Assembly: GCA_949290395.1 (NCBI GenBank)
Contig: CASERQ010000002.1
Span: forward strand, 276,894-340,893
Reading direction: 5' to 3'
DNA from: an uncultured bacterium
GTDB lineage: Bacteria > Bacillota_I > Bacilli_A > RFN20 > CAG-826
Length of the DNA stretch: 64,000 bases
A model generated the notes under the pieces. That model did no database searches, was not told the origin of the DNA, and worked only from the letters and a program-made list of their open reading frames with translations. A program made the position numbers and the translations under genes. Below are positions 34,837 through 43,162 of this stretch, piece by piece (the stretch's first letter is position 1; each line of letters opens with the position of its first letter).

Positions 34837-35262
34837 TTACTTAATAAGCAAAGTATCAAAATAATGATTCATATCTTTTGAAAAATCATCATAATTTATT
34901 GGATCTAATCCAACATATTTTTTGTTATTTTCTATATCGTGAATAAAAAGTAGACCATATTTAGTTGTATAAACTGGCAAAGAAAACTTTCTATCTTCAT
35001 AAGCAAAACTAACGCCTTCCATCGTATAAACATGGCTATCAGTTTCAATGAATCTTTTATCTTTAAAATATTTATTAAATACATTATCAAGATCATCACC
35101 TACTAATTGAATTTGACCAAGATAATTTCCATAAGTAATAAAAATTGGCTTTTCAAGAGTAAACGGAACTTCCTCTCCTTCATAAGGATAAACCTTTTTA
35201 GAGCAAGAACTTAAAAGAATTAGAGGAATAAAAGCTAATAAAATTTTAGATATTTTTTTCAT
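34837..35262 (-). CDS. small lipoprotein, type B copy 2
   Basis: The ATG at 35262 has AGGTGAT five bases upstream; a GTG inside that ribosome site is rejected. 141 residues, lipobox LLSSC near residue 20. VFNKYFKDKRFIETDSH, TTKYGLLFIHD and KKYVGLDPINYDDFSKDM match the protein at 35811-36257 (EFFEKYLKDREFVETKSQ, TTDYGLLYIKD, RKFYAGVEKVNYNDFKNDI), so the two are duplicates. Function unknown. It is the last gene of the operon before the terminator. Confidence 0.75.
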   Translation of the reverse strand: MKKISKILLAFIPLILLSSCSKKVYPYEGEEVPFTLEKPIFITYGNYLGQIQLVGDDLDNVFNKYFKDKRFIETDSHVYTMEGVSFAYEDRKFSLPVYTTKYGLLFIHDIENNKKYVGLDPINYDDFSKDMNHYFDTLLIK

Positions 35263-35271
35263 ATTAATCAC

Positions 35272-35709
35272 CTACTCAGGAACAACAAGTGAGTTTTCAA
35301 ATAAGAAATTACGCATTTCTAAATATGGAACTTGTTCTTCATACACATAACTATAGTCAAGTGCTCTATATGTATATATAAAACATAAATAGTTAAAATC
35401 AGCTAAACGAAATTCAAGCGCTTCATCCCCAAATTTATAATTACTAAATTCGTAAGAATAGAAAAAAGTAAATGTGCTATCAAATATTTCGTTACTTCTT
35501 ACAAATTTAAGATCTTTTAAATATGTATCATAAAAAGTTTTTGTTGCTTCTTCTTTTAAACCTATAGAATTCCCGGCTTCATTAGTAAAAGAAATCTTAG
35601 TTGGCTCAGGAAGATAAACTGCATCACTTCCCATCACAAAACTTCTTTCTTCACAACTTGTAAGAAGAAGTAAAGGCAAGAGCATTATCATTAATTTTTT
35701 ATGTTTCAT
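35272..35709 (-). CDS. small lipoprotein, type A copy 2
   Basis: 145 residues with AAAGGAGG before 35709. The lipobox LLTSC has Cys near 19. Shared blocks with the protein at 36272-36706 are FYDTYLKDLKFVRSNE, LADFNYLCFIY and EEQVPYLEMRNFL. The fold looks like a small alpha/beta lipoprotein with no known family. It starts a sub-operon after a 101-base gap from the gene upstream. Confidence 0.75.
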   Translation of the reverse strand: MKHKKLMIMLLPLLLLTSCEERSFVMGSDAVYLPEPTKISFTNEAGNSIGLKEEATKTFYDTYLKDLKFVRSNEIFDSTFTFFYSYEFSNYKFGDEALEFRLADFNYLCFIYTYRALDYSYVYEEQVPYLEMRNFLFENSLVVPE

Positions 35710-35810
35710 AAAGCCTCCTTTATTAGTTTAAATCTTTCTATTTTAATAAAAAACTTTGCAAATCTTATATATTTTTAGTTTTAATTATTAACATTACTTA
35801 ATTACATTTC

Positions 35811-36257
35811 TCATTTAAATTCAATTTCTGTGACATCACTTCTTTCATAATATGTAGCAATATCATTTTTAAAATCATTATAATTGACCTTTTCTACTCC
35901 AGCATAAAATTTTCTATTACCATAATCTTTAATATATAGTAAGCCATAATCTGTTGTTCCAAGATAAATGTTGTCCTCTTCTTCATACCAAATTTTAATT
36001 TGTGAACTTCCAGAAAACTGAGATTTAGTTTCAACAAATTCTCTATCTTTTAAATACTTTTCAAAGAACTCATTTAAAGTGTTGTCCACTAAATATTTAT
36101 CTCCAGTAACAACATGCTCAATTTCAAAAGCATAAGGTTTTTCAAAAGTTATTTTTTCAGTTAAATAAGGATAATTAGCGTCACTAACTTTTTCATTACA
36201 AGAAACTGAAAACACTAAAGGAATTAAAAGAAATAAAGCACCTAAAATCTTTTTCAT
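35811..36257 (-). CDS. small lipoprotein, type B copy 1
   Basis: The ATG at 36257 has GGGAGAAA upstream, within the end of the previous gene. 148 residues with lipobox-like FSVSC near residue 20. It shares KYLKDREFVET and YGLLYIKD with the copy at 34837-35262. It is paired with the type A gene just upstream, forming the first half of the A-B-A-B array. The acidic C-terminus is SDVTEIEFK. Confidence 0.72.
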   Translation of the reverse strand: MKKILGALFLLIPLVFSVSCNEKVSDANYPYLTEKITFEKPYAFEIEHVVTGDKYLVDNTLNEFFEKYLKDREFVETKSQFSGSSQIKIWYEEEDNIYLGTTDYGLLYIKDYGNRKFYAGVEKVNYNDFKNDIATYYERSDVTEIEFK

Positions 36258-36271
36258 AAATTTCTCCCAAC

Positions 36272-36706
36272 TCATCTCTCTACAAGATTTTCTTTTAAAA
36301 AATCTCTCATCTCAATATAAGGAACTTTTTCTTCACAAACATAATCAATAAAAACCGTCCCAAGATGATAAGTAAAACTTACGTAATTAAAATCAGCTAT
36401 TGAAAAAATTAAAGGATTATTTCCATATTCATAATTATCGAAATTATAAAAATAGTTAAATTCAAAACTAGGAGTAAAGTTGTCATTAGTTTTAACAAAT
36501 TTTTTGTCTTTTAAATAAGTTTCATAGAAAACTTTTGTGTCTTCATCGCTTAATACATATTCTTTATTATCTTCAGTCGTTATAGAAATTGAAGTTGCTT
36601 CAGGTAGAGAAATTTTCTTTTCACCTGGTGCAAAACCTTTTCCGCCACAACTAGAAAGGAGAAGCAATGGCAAGCCAAGTAAAATTGTAACATTACACTT
36701 ATTCAT
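36272..36706 (-). CDS. small lipoprotein, type A copy 1
   Basis: 144 residues with GGGAG upstream of 36706. The lipobox is LLSSC, with Cys near 20. It shares FYETYLKDKKFVKTND, IADFNYVSFTY and EEKVPYIEMRDFL with the type A copy at 35272-35709. It overlaps the end of the secreted cysteine-peptidase-like gene by eight bases, so the lipoproteins may act with that protein. Confidence 0.75.
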   Translation of the reverse strand: MNKCNVTILLGLPLLLLSSCGGKGFAPGEKKISLPEATSISITTEDNKEYVLSDEDTKVFYETYLKDKKFVKTNDNFTPSFEFNYFYNFDNYEYGNNPLIFSIADFNYVSFTYHLGTVFIDYVCEEKVPYIEMRDFLKENLVER

Positions 36707-37523
36707 TTTTTAACTCTCCCATTAAGTATTGATAATCATTATCAGATAAAATTAATTGATTATTTATATATTCAGTTTGTTCTATTGACTTATTCAAAGA
36801 GGTACTCAATTTAATTTTATTCTCGCTTTCGTTTTGCTCACAACAAATACATTTTCCTTCATATAAATGACATGGTTGATCTATAGTGAGTCCACAAGCA
36901 CAGCTTGCCACGTGACCAACATATTCATCGCCCGAATAGGCGTAAGAAAAATCATGAACATGATTAGTATTAAGTCGATAGTACGTAAAACTACCAAAAA
37001 ATTGGCTATGTATATGGTCATATGGGCAATTATTTCCAGCATGTCTATATAAAGGTCCATAATCCCACTTAGAATCAACAAGAATCTTTGATAAATCACT
37101 AGTTCCTGAACTTATTGGATAGCCTGTTCTCGCAACAACAACGCCTGCGTGTACTGGATTTCCACTTCTATCAAAGTAAACTATTCTATCTCCAACGTAA
37201 CCTCCAGATTCGACATAACTTTGATCTTCCCGATATATAGAAACGCCACTTGGCATATGACAATTATTATCACTAGAAGTTTTATAAAAAGCATAAGAAA
37301 AACAATTGTAAGTTGGATTTCCTCTTGCTAACATCGTGATATTTTCATAATCATTACCCACATAATCCGTACTCCCTAAATAATCATTAATTCCTCCATC
37401 ATAAAACAAACCTGAAATCTTAGATCCATTAGGAGTGTAAACATAGCCTTGACGATCATTTACATATGGGTCGCTAAAAAGCAACGCACCAACCATTAAT
37501 AATTGTTTTAGCACAAAATGCAC
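36699..37523 (-). CDS. secreted papain/NlpC-like protein with Cys-His-rich C-terminus
   Basis: 274 residues from a GTG at 37523, just downstream of an extended -10 box; an ATG ten codons in is an alternative. The N-terminus is a short signal-like hydrophobic segment. NPTYNCFSYAFY (Cys near 73) is a candidate nucleophile, GDRIVYFDRSGNPVHAGVVVAR (His near 125, the span abridged here to its key blocks) gives the His, and LVDSKWDYGPLYRH follows. This Cys-His-(Asn/Asp) order is that of NlpC/P60 and CHAP-like amidases or peptidases. The C-terminal part has HVHDF, CACG and CICC, a possible metal site. It heads the lipoprotein operon. A role in cell-wall or surface-protein cleavage is inference. Confidence 0.6.
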   Translation of the reverse strand: MHFVLKQLLMVGALLFSDPYVNDRQGYVYTPNGSKISGLFYDGGINDYLGSTDYVGNDYENITMLARGNPTYNCFSYAFYKTSSDNNCHMPSGVSIYREDQSYVESGGYVGDRIVYFDRSGNPVHAGVVVARTGYPISSGTSDLSKILVDSKWDYGPLYRHAGNNCPYDHIHSQFFGSFTYYRLNTNHVHDFSYAYSGDEYVGHVASCACGLTIDQPCHLYEGKCICCEQNESENKIKLSTSLNKSIEQTEYINNQLILSDNDYQYLMGELKNE

Positions 37524-37531
37524 CTCTTTTT

Positions 37532-37540
37532 TTGATTATA
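37532..37540 (-). promoter_or_regulatory. extended -10 promoter (TGTTATAAT)
   Basis: A perfect TGnTATAAT box on the minus strand ending nine bases before the GTG of the gene at 36699-37523. No good -35 is needed with an extended -10. The expected start point is only one or two bases before the GTG, so the leader would be almost absent. Confidence 0.6.
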
Positions 37541-37584
37541 ACATTAAAAAAATTAAATAAGTAGGTGCTTTTTTAAATTAAACT

Positions 37585-39318
37585 TTATATGCCCCTTTTT
37601 GTCACTATAAATCCAAACTCTTCAATCAAATTATCCTTAGCATTATTCTTTAAAACTACTTCATCCTCTTTAAATTCATAAGGAATTTTTTTATCTGAAT
37701 TATTGATTATAACTTTATAAAAAGAATCATTATTATATCTTTCTATTATTAAAAGAGAGTTTTCTTCTTTTAATTTCATTTCGCCACTTTTAAAAGCTTC
37801 TAAGCTTCTTAATTTATATATATCTTTTAATATGTAGTGTTCTTTTTTATTAAAGTTAGAAGAGTTCCAGATCATTCCTTGTCTATTTAAAGGATCATCT
37901 CCACCTTCCATAAAAACTTCATCCCCATAATAAACCATTGGGGTTCCAATAAACGAAATCAAAAAGAGTTCACTTAATAAATATAAATTTAAATTAGGTT
38001 TAACAAATTCATAAAAGCGACTGACATCATGTGAATCAAGAAGATTTAAAAGCATTCTGTTAGTTGGTTCACGATATCTCATTAAAGAAGCATTAAGTCT
38101 ATAGATAAATTCTTTAGTAGAGAATTTCTTTTCTGCAAAATATTCTTTAGCGCTAAAAAGCGTTGCATAATTCATTGAAGAATCCCATTCATAAGCATTT
38201 AAAAAACTAGAAGCGTTATACCAGCACTCTCCAATTAAAAAGATATCTTCTTTAATCTTTTTAAGTTCACGTTTAAAGTTCATCCAAAAAGAATGAGGAA
38301 GTTCGTTACTTACATCAAGTCTATAAGCATCGACATTAAATTTCTCTACGTAGTGTTTAGCTACATCAAGCGTATATTCTTGAACAAGTGGATTGTTGCC
38401 ATTAAGTTTAGGCATCATAAATGCTTCCGAGAAAGTCATATAGTTTAATGGATTCGTCGTAGGTTTGTCCCCATCAATTATATAAAAATCATGATATTTA
38501 GATTTTCTTCCGTTTTTAATTACATCTTGAAACATTGGATTAAAGAAAGAAGTATGATTAAAAACAAGATCTAAACAAATTAAAATATCTTTTTTATGAG
38601 CTTCATTTACAAGTTCTTTTAAATCACTTTCATCGCCAAACATTTCATCGATTTTAAAATAATCCATGGTGTCGTATTTATGATTAGTTTTAGCTTCAAA
38701 TATTGGAGTAAGATAAATTGCGCCTATACCAATTTCTTTTAAATAATCAAGTTTTAGAGTGATTCCTTTTAAATCTCCACCTAAAAAGACTGGATGATAT
38801 TCTTTATTTTTAAAGGCAAATAAATCTTTTGAGTCCCAAGCGCGAGTGATATAACCTTTATTTTCTTTTCTTCCTATATTAAAACTATCAACAAAGATTT
38901 GATAAATTATTCTGCCTTCAAATTTTTTATTAACTTTAATTACATCATCTTCATTAATAAAAGCGTAGCGGAAAGCACTAACCTGCGAAAAACGATAATC
39001 ATATTCTTCAAAGATTCCTTCATCACTTACATAATATGTTTTAGGGTCATTTTCTAAATTTAAAGTAAATATATAAGAAAAGGAAGGGAAGTCATTTTGA
39101 AGCTTAGCTACATAATATAAAAAGTCATTATCTTCATATTTAACTTCCATCTCAATTTCTTTTTGGAACTTTAAAAATTTCATGGCAGGGTTAAATAAAC
39201 ATTTAACACTAGTAAATTTATCCTTTTTAGAAACTCTCAATCTTACAACAAGAGTGTTTTTATCAATAGGGTAAGAATATTCTGAATCAATTCTATGTAA
39301 TATCGCTTCTTTAAACAT
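37585..39318 (-). CDS. GH13 neopullulanase/cyclomaltodextrinase-like glucosidase
   Basis: 577 residues with a ribosome site GGAG before 39318 and TATAAT at 39341-39336. An N-terminal CBM34-like domain (about 1-125) is followed by the GH13 barrel. The conserved regions are DLVFNHT (250-256), AYRLDVSNE with nucleophile Asp335, IGECW with acid Glu364, and LLDSHD with Asp428. The CBM34 domain and KYDTMDYFKID place it with cyclomaltodextrinases, neopullulanases and maltogenic amylases (GH13_20), which hydrolyse malto-oligosaccharides. There is no signal peptide, so it acts in the cytosol. It is a single-gene unit, and a 14-base palindrome at 39411 may be its operator. Confidence 0.88.
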   Translation of the reverse strand: MFKEAILHRIDSEYSYPIDKNTLVVRLRVSKKDKFTSVKCLFNPAMKFLKFQKEIEMEVKYEDNDFLYYVAKLQNDFPSFSYIFTLNLENDPKTYYVSDEGIFEEYDYRFSQVSAFRYAFINEDDVIKVNKKFEGRIIYQIFVDSFNIGRKENKGYITRAWDSKDLFAFKNKEYHPVFLGGDLKGITLKLDYLKEIGIGAIYLTPIFEAKTNHKYDTMDYFKIDEMFGDESDLKELVNEAHKKDILICLDLVFNHTSFFNPMFQDVIKNGRKSKYHDFYIIDGDKPTTNPLNYMTFSEAFMMPKLNGNNPLVQEYTLDVAKHYVEKFNVDAYRLDVSNELPHSFWMNFKRELKKIKEDIFLIGECWYNASSFLNAYEWDSSMNYATLFSAKEYFAEKKFSTKEFIYRLNASLMRYREPTNRMLLNLLDSHDVSRFYEFVKPNLNLYLLSELFLISFIGTPMVYYGDEVFMEGGDDPLNRQGMIWNSSNFNKKEHYILKDIYKLRSLEAFKSGEMKLKEENSLLIIERYNNDSFYKVIINNSDKKIPYEFKEDEVVLKNNAKDNLIEEFGFIVTKRGI

Positions 39319-39681
39319 AATTTTTCTCCGTGAATATTATAAAGAAAAAAGAGGAAGTTTATAAATAGGAAAATAACAAAGTGGCTTACCTTTTCGTCAT
39401 AAATTCGAATTTCAAAATTTTGAATAACATTTTTCTTAATCTAGCGAAGATGAATTGTTAAATTCTTTTTTATAAAATGAGCAAAATTTATATAGTGATT
39501 TATTTATTATGACGTTTTTGTCATTTCCCAAAATCTCTTTAAATCTCAGACATTTTACACCATAAATACAGAGTATTTATATATTAATAAAATTCAAAAA
39601 ACATCTTATTTTAGATAAAAATCTTTGCAAAAATTACTTTTTTTGTTTGCAATTTGATTTCATTTCATGTTAGAGTAAATC
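39319..39681. promoter_or_regulatory. divergent promoter region of amylase and GNAT genes
   Basis: 363 bases with no gene. On the minus strand TATAAT (39341-39336) gives a leader of about 11 bases for the amylase. TTCAAAATTTTGAA at 39411-39424 is a perfect 14-base palindrome, next to ATTCGAAT (39403-39410), a candidate operator. ATGAC and GTCAT flank a short loop near 39507-39522. TTGCAA at 39647-39652 with TAGAGT at 39671-39676 could drive the plus-strand GNAT gene with a start point at its ATG. Confidence 0.45.
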
Positions 39682-40194
39682 ATGGCGAGAGAGAAAAACT
39701 TAAAGAAAATTACGCTTAGTGATTTAAGCGAACTTGCAAGTATGCTCAAAGATTTTTGGACTACTCAACTTGTGAATGCAAGTGATGACGACATTTTAGA
39801 GGATATTAGGAGGATGTTATCCCCTAAATGTTTTGGTTACTTAATAATGTATGGCACAAGGATTGCTGGCTTTGTGTTTGTAAATGAAAAATATGGCTAC
39901 ATCAATAACATTGAATACCTATTTATTAAAAAAGAATATCGTAATAAAGGACTAGCAAGCTTTGCTTTAGAGAAGATTAAAAACATTGTTTTAGAGAACA
40001 ACAATGCCCGTGTTCAAATAGAAGTATCACCTAATAATATTGGCGCATTAAAGCTTTATCATAAGCTTGGTTTTACTTCTATTGATACCATATCTTTATC
40101 TACTTCTTTAGTTGGTGAAACTGAAAAATTAAAGTTCCAAAAATTAGAATTCTTTGTAAATCCTAAAGATTCTTTTAAAAAGAGTGATAGATAA
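39682..40194 (+). CDS. GNAT-family N-acetyltransferase
   Basis: 170 residues. The GNAT fold is shown by IEYLFIKKEYRNKGLASFAL (the acetyl-CoA pyrophosphate loop RNKGLA, near residue 93), then VQIEVSPNNIGALKLYHKLGF (motif B, cited here to its key block NNIGALKLYHKLGF), typical of the RimI-like group. The substrate is unknown. There is no ribosome site before the ATG; a possible promoter ends about six bases upstream, so the message may be leaderless. It ends in a bidirectional terminator shared with the convergent GDPD operon. Confidence 0.85.
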   Translation: MAREKNLKKITLSDLSELASMLKDFWTTQLVNASDDDILEDIRRMLSPKCFGYLIMYGTRIAGFVFVNEKYGYINNIEYLFIKKEYRNKGLASFALEKIKNIVLENNNARVQIEVSPNNIGALKLYHKLGFTSIDTISLSTSLVGETEKLKFQKLEFFVNPKDSFKKSDR

Positions 40195-40236
40195 ATCTTA
40201 TTTACGAACTATCAAGATAAAATTTAGATCAAATTA

Positions 40237-40273
40237 AAAAGTCTTAAGATGGTGGCTCCTAAGACTTAATTTT
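40237..40273. terminator. bidirectional terminator between convergent operons
   Basis: AAGTCTTA (40239-40246) pairs with TAAGACTT (40260-40267). It is followed by AATTTT on the plus strand and by TTTTTAATTT on the minus strand. It lies between the ends of the GNAT gene (40194) and the GDPD gene (40294). Confidence 0.7.
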
Positions 40274-40293
40274 AATTAAGTGATTGCTTCATT

Positions 40294-41028
40294 TTAAAGA
40301 TTCTTCATCCAATCAGGGTCAACATATTGATAAGTAATTGAATCGGCATAATCTTTTATCTCATTAATGTCATTTTCATTTTCTAAAGTCCAACACATGA
40401 TTAACTTATCTTTTTTAACTTTTTGATATTTTTCTTCTTTGAACAGGACCCAATCAAGATCAACACCCTCAAAGAAATGTCTTAAAGCAAAGACCCATGC
40501 ACTTTCTTTGCAAACTAATAAAGAGCGAATATATTCTTCTTTCTTAAAGTGCACAAGACATTGAGGTTGAAAAGAAATTAGAATAATATTTCTTTTATCT
40601 TTAATAACTTCAAGTGCTTTATGAACTTTTAAAGCAAGTTCTTTATAATTTTTAGTAGGTGAATAGCCCTTAAGTTCAATTACAATTGGAACTTCTTCTT
40701 TTATTTCTTCAAGAACTTCTTCCAGAGTTGGAAGTTCTTCTCCGTTTAAAAGTCTATAGTTTTCTTTTAATTCTTTTAAAGTAAGAAGTTCTATTTCGCC
40801 TTCTTTACCTGTTACTCTTTTTAAGTTTGAATCATGGCAAACAAGTAATTTTTTATCTTTAGTAAGATGAACATCTAATTCAAAGGCCACTTTATGATCT
40901 CTAGCGTTTTTAAAGGCACTCATCGAATTCTCACAGATTTTTTCGTATTCTCTATCGTGAAGACCTCTATGAGCTACTCCTTTTAAAAAGAGTGGATTAA
41001 TTCTATTTAAAATTTCACTTTTTTTCAT
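40294..41028 (-). CDS. glycerophosphodiester phosphodiesterase
   Basis: 244 residues from the ATG at 41028, with AAGGTGAT six bases upstream inside the MFS gene end. VAHRGLH (His20-Arg21-Gly22), FELDVHLTKD (Glu50, Asp52) and CHDSNLKRVT (His65) are the GDPD metal and catalytic motifs, with VIELKG later. The family hydrolyses glycerophosphodiesters such as glycerophosphocholine to glycerol-3-phosphate and an alcohol. There is no signal peptide, so it is cytosolic and is likely fed by the co-transcribed MFS transporter. It is the last gene of a five-gene salvage operon that begins at 45351. Confidence 0.9.
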   Translation of the reverse strand: MKKSEILNRINPLFLKGVAHRGLHDREYEKICENSMSAFKNARDHKVAFELDVHLTKDKKLLVCHDSNLKRVTGKEGEIELLTLKELKENYRLLNGEELPTLEEVLEEIKEEVPIVIELKGYSPTKNYKELALKVHKALEVIKDKRNIILISFQPQCLVHFKKEEYIRSLLVCKESAWVFALRHFFEGVDLDWVLFKEEKYQKVKKDKLIMCWTLENENDINEIKDYADSITYQYVDPDWMKNL

Positions 41029-41029
41029 A

Positions 41030-42460
41030 TTAATCACCTTGATCCATTGTTTCTAAACCTTTTTTGAAACTAGTCTTAACTGTTTTAACATTCTTAATAA
41101 AGATAAATATAACAAGAGCAACACCAGTACAAATCAAAGCATAAATTGGTAAAATTCCAAAATCAAAAGTTGGAACAAGTAAAATTGAACCTAAAGCAAC
41201 TGGAGTAATGGTTTGCGCAGCCATTGAAGCTGCATAGTAATATCCAGTGAATTTACCAATCTTTTTAGAATTACAAAGTTCAACAACCATTGGATAAGAA
41301 TTAACATGAACTAAAGACATTCCAAATCCTTTAACAAACCAAACAACATATAAGAATACCGGGAAGACTCCACTGTTTTCAGCAAATTCAGGTAATGTTA
41401 CATTAAAGATTGCCCATAAAACAAAGGACACCAGAGTCAAACTTAATCCGCCAACAATTGTCCATTTTCTTCCAATTTTACCAGCAATTAATCCACCAAT
41501 TGCAAAGCCAATAACCGAACCAACACCACCAACAATGGTATTAATCATTGACGAACTACTTGATGCCCCAAGATGGTAAATTGTGTAGTTTGTCATGAAT
41601 GTTCCAATTCCATTATCAGACATAAACCAGAAAAATTCAGCGGCAAGAATTAAAATTAACATTATCTTGTTTGTTTTTGTTAATGGTTTATCATCAACAA
41701 CTTTTTCGGTAAGTTCAGATAATTCCTCGCCTCTTTTCATTTCTTCAGCAACTTCAGCTTCAATCTTGTTTTCTTTAATGTTGAAGAAAAGAACTAAGCA
41801 AGAGACTACCATTAAAACAGAAGCAAGTAAAAATGGAACTTCAATTACCCAAATATTGTTATAAGCCAAACTATCTGTTCCATTAGTTCCTAAATAATCA
41901 CTTAAAACAAAGACTATTCCAACAACTGTAGCAAACGCTCCACCAATATATCCCATAATATTGATAATGCCATTAGCTTTACTTCTTAAAGGTTTTGGAG
42001 TCATATCAGGCATTAAACTAACAGCTGGATTACGATACATCATCATAAATATAACGATGATTAACATCATAATAATGACGCCTGCAATATTATGATAATG
42101 GAAAAAGACCGGAATAAATGGGAACACAACTGCACAAACTAAAGTTCCAACAAGAATATAAGGCATTCTTTTTCCAATTGGCGTTTTAGTTTTATCACTA
42201 AGTGCTCCAAATATTGGTAATAAAATAAGAGCGGCTAAGTTATCAAGCGCCATAATTATGCCAACTAAATATTGAACTTCTTTTTCGTTAGTGATGTTAG
42301 GGAAAGCATCTTTAAAAAGTTCAGTTAAAAAAGTTGGACACCACGAATCATAAACCTGCCATAAAAGGAGGATGCCAAAGAAAGCAAACCCAATAATAAT
42401 TGTGCGTTTAATATTAAGTTTTAATGCTCCGCTTTCTTTTTGAGATAGATTATTTTCCAT
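41030..42460 (-). CDS. MFS/SLC45-GPH-like transporter
   Basis: 476 residues with GAAAGG upstream. Twelve membrane helices in two halves are split by a cytosolic loop rich in Glu and Lys (about 230-265). GALSDKTKTPIGKRMPYI and RNPAVSLMPDMTPKPLRSKANG are typical of the GPH/SLC45 branch, which carries sugars or glycosides with a cation. The stop lies one base before the GDPD start. A substrate of the glycoside or glycerophosphodiester kind is suggested by the neighbours but not shown. Confidence 0.82.
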   Translation of the reverse strand: MENNLSQKESGALKLNIKRTIIIGFAFFGILLLWQVYDSWCPTFLTELFKDAFPNITNEKEVQYLVGIIMALDNLAALILLPIFGALSDKTKTPIGKRMPYILVGTLVCAVVFPFIPVFFHYHNIAGVIIMMLIIVIFMMMYRNPAVSLMPDMTPKPLRSKANGIINIMGYIGGAFATVVGIVFVLSDYLGTNGTDSLAYNNIWVIEVPFLLASVLMVVSCLVLFFNIKENKIEAEVAEEMKRGEELSELTEKVVDDKPLTKTNKIMLILILAAEFFWFMSDNGIGTFMTNYTIYHLGASSSSSMINTIVGGVGSVIGFAIGGLIAGKIGRKWTIVGGLSLTLVSFVLWAIFNVTLPEFAENSGVFPVFLYVVWFVKGFGMSLVHVNSYPMVVELCNSKKIGKFTGYYYAASMAAQTITPVALGSILLVPTFDFGILPIYALICTGVALVIFIFIKNVKTVKTSFKKGLETMDQGD

Positions 42461-42491
42461 AGACTAGTCCTTTCTATTTTCAAAAAAATAT

Positions 42492-43142
42492 CTAACTTTT
42501 AAAAGTTTTTTCAATTAAATCTGGTAATTCTTTAATAGAATTCACAAAAGGAACATCCTCTTTTATTTCACCAAATCCATATCTTGCATGTATAAAAGAG
42601 ACATCAGCTTTTTGACTTTCAATTCGATCTTTATTTGTATCGCCAATATAAATAATTTTCTCAATTTGATATTTATTCTTTAAATAAAGGATATTTTCCC
42701 ATTTTTCTAAGCCTAAGTCGCCTGCTTGTATAAAGTCTTTAAAATATTTATGAAAATTATAAGCGTTTAAGTAATTTTCAACATATCCTTTATCAGCGTT
42801 TGAAACTATAAATAAAGAATATTTTGATGCTAAAATTTTCAAAATTTCTTCTTCATTTTGATAAAGAATTCCTGGATGATTTTTTAAATATTTAATTTCT
42901 TCATTTAAAGCGATTTTAAAATATTTTAAACCCGTATCAAAAGGCACATCTTTAAAAGCAAGAGGCACTGTTTCTTCTGGAGTAAGTCCCATAAAAGAAG
43001 TTATTTCTTTTAAAGAAAACTCATAATTTAGATTATTATCTTTCATCGCTTTGTTCCATGAATCTTTAATTGGAACTAAAGCATCCCATAAAGTACCATC
43101 TAAATCGAAGAAAATAGCTTCTTTAATTGAATTTTTATCCAT
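42492..43142 (-). CDS. HAD-family phosphatase (phosphoglycolate phosphatase-like)
   Basis: 216 residues. Motif I is FFDLDGTLWD (Asp13 nucleophile, Asp15), motif II VSNAD, motif III the Lys in GLEKWENI and motif IV IGDTNKD. The helical cap between motifs I and II has the size of the Gph/PgmB group. The substrate is unknown; a sugar phosphate or nucleotide fits its place in a salvage operon with PNP and esterase. It lies 20 bases after the esterase gene. Confidence 0.85.
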   Translation of the reverse strand: MDKNSIKEAIFFDLDGTLWDALVPIKDSWNKAMKDNNLNYEFSLKEITSFMGLTPEETVPLAFKDVPFDTGLKYFKIALNEEIKYLKNHPGILYQNEEEILKILASKYSLFIVSNADKGYVENYLNAYNFHKYFKDFIQAGDLGLEKWENILYLKNKYQIEKIIYIGDTNKDRIESQKADVSFIHARYGFGEIKEDVPFVNSIKELPDLIEKTFKS

Positions 43143-43162
43143 AACTTTTAATTAAATTGAGA

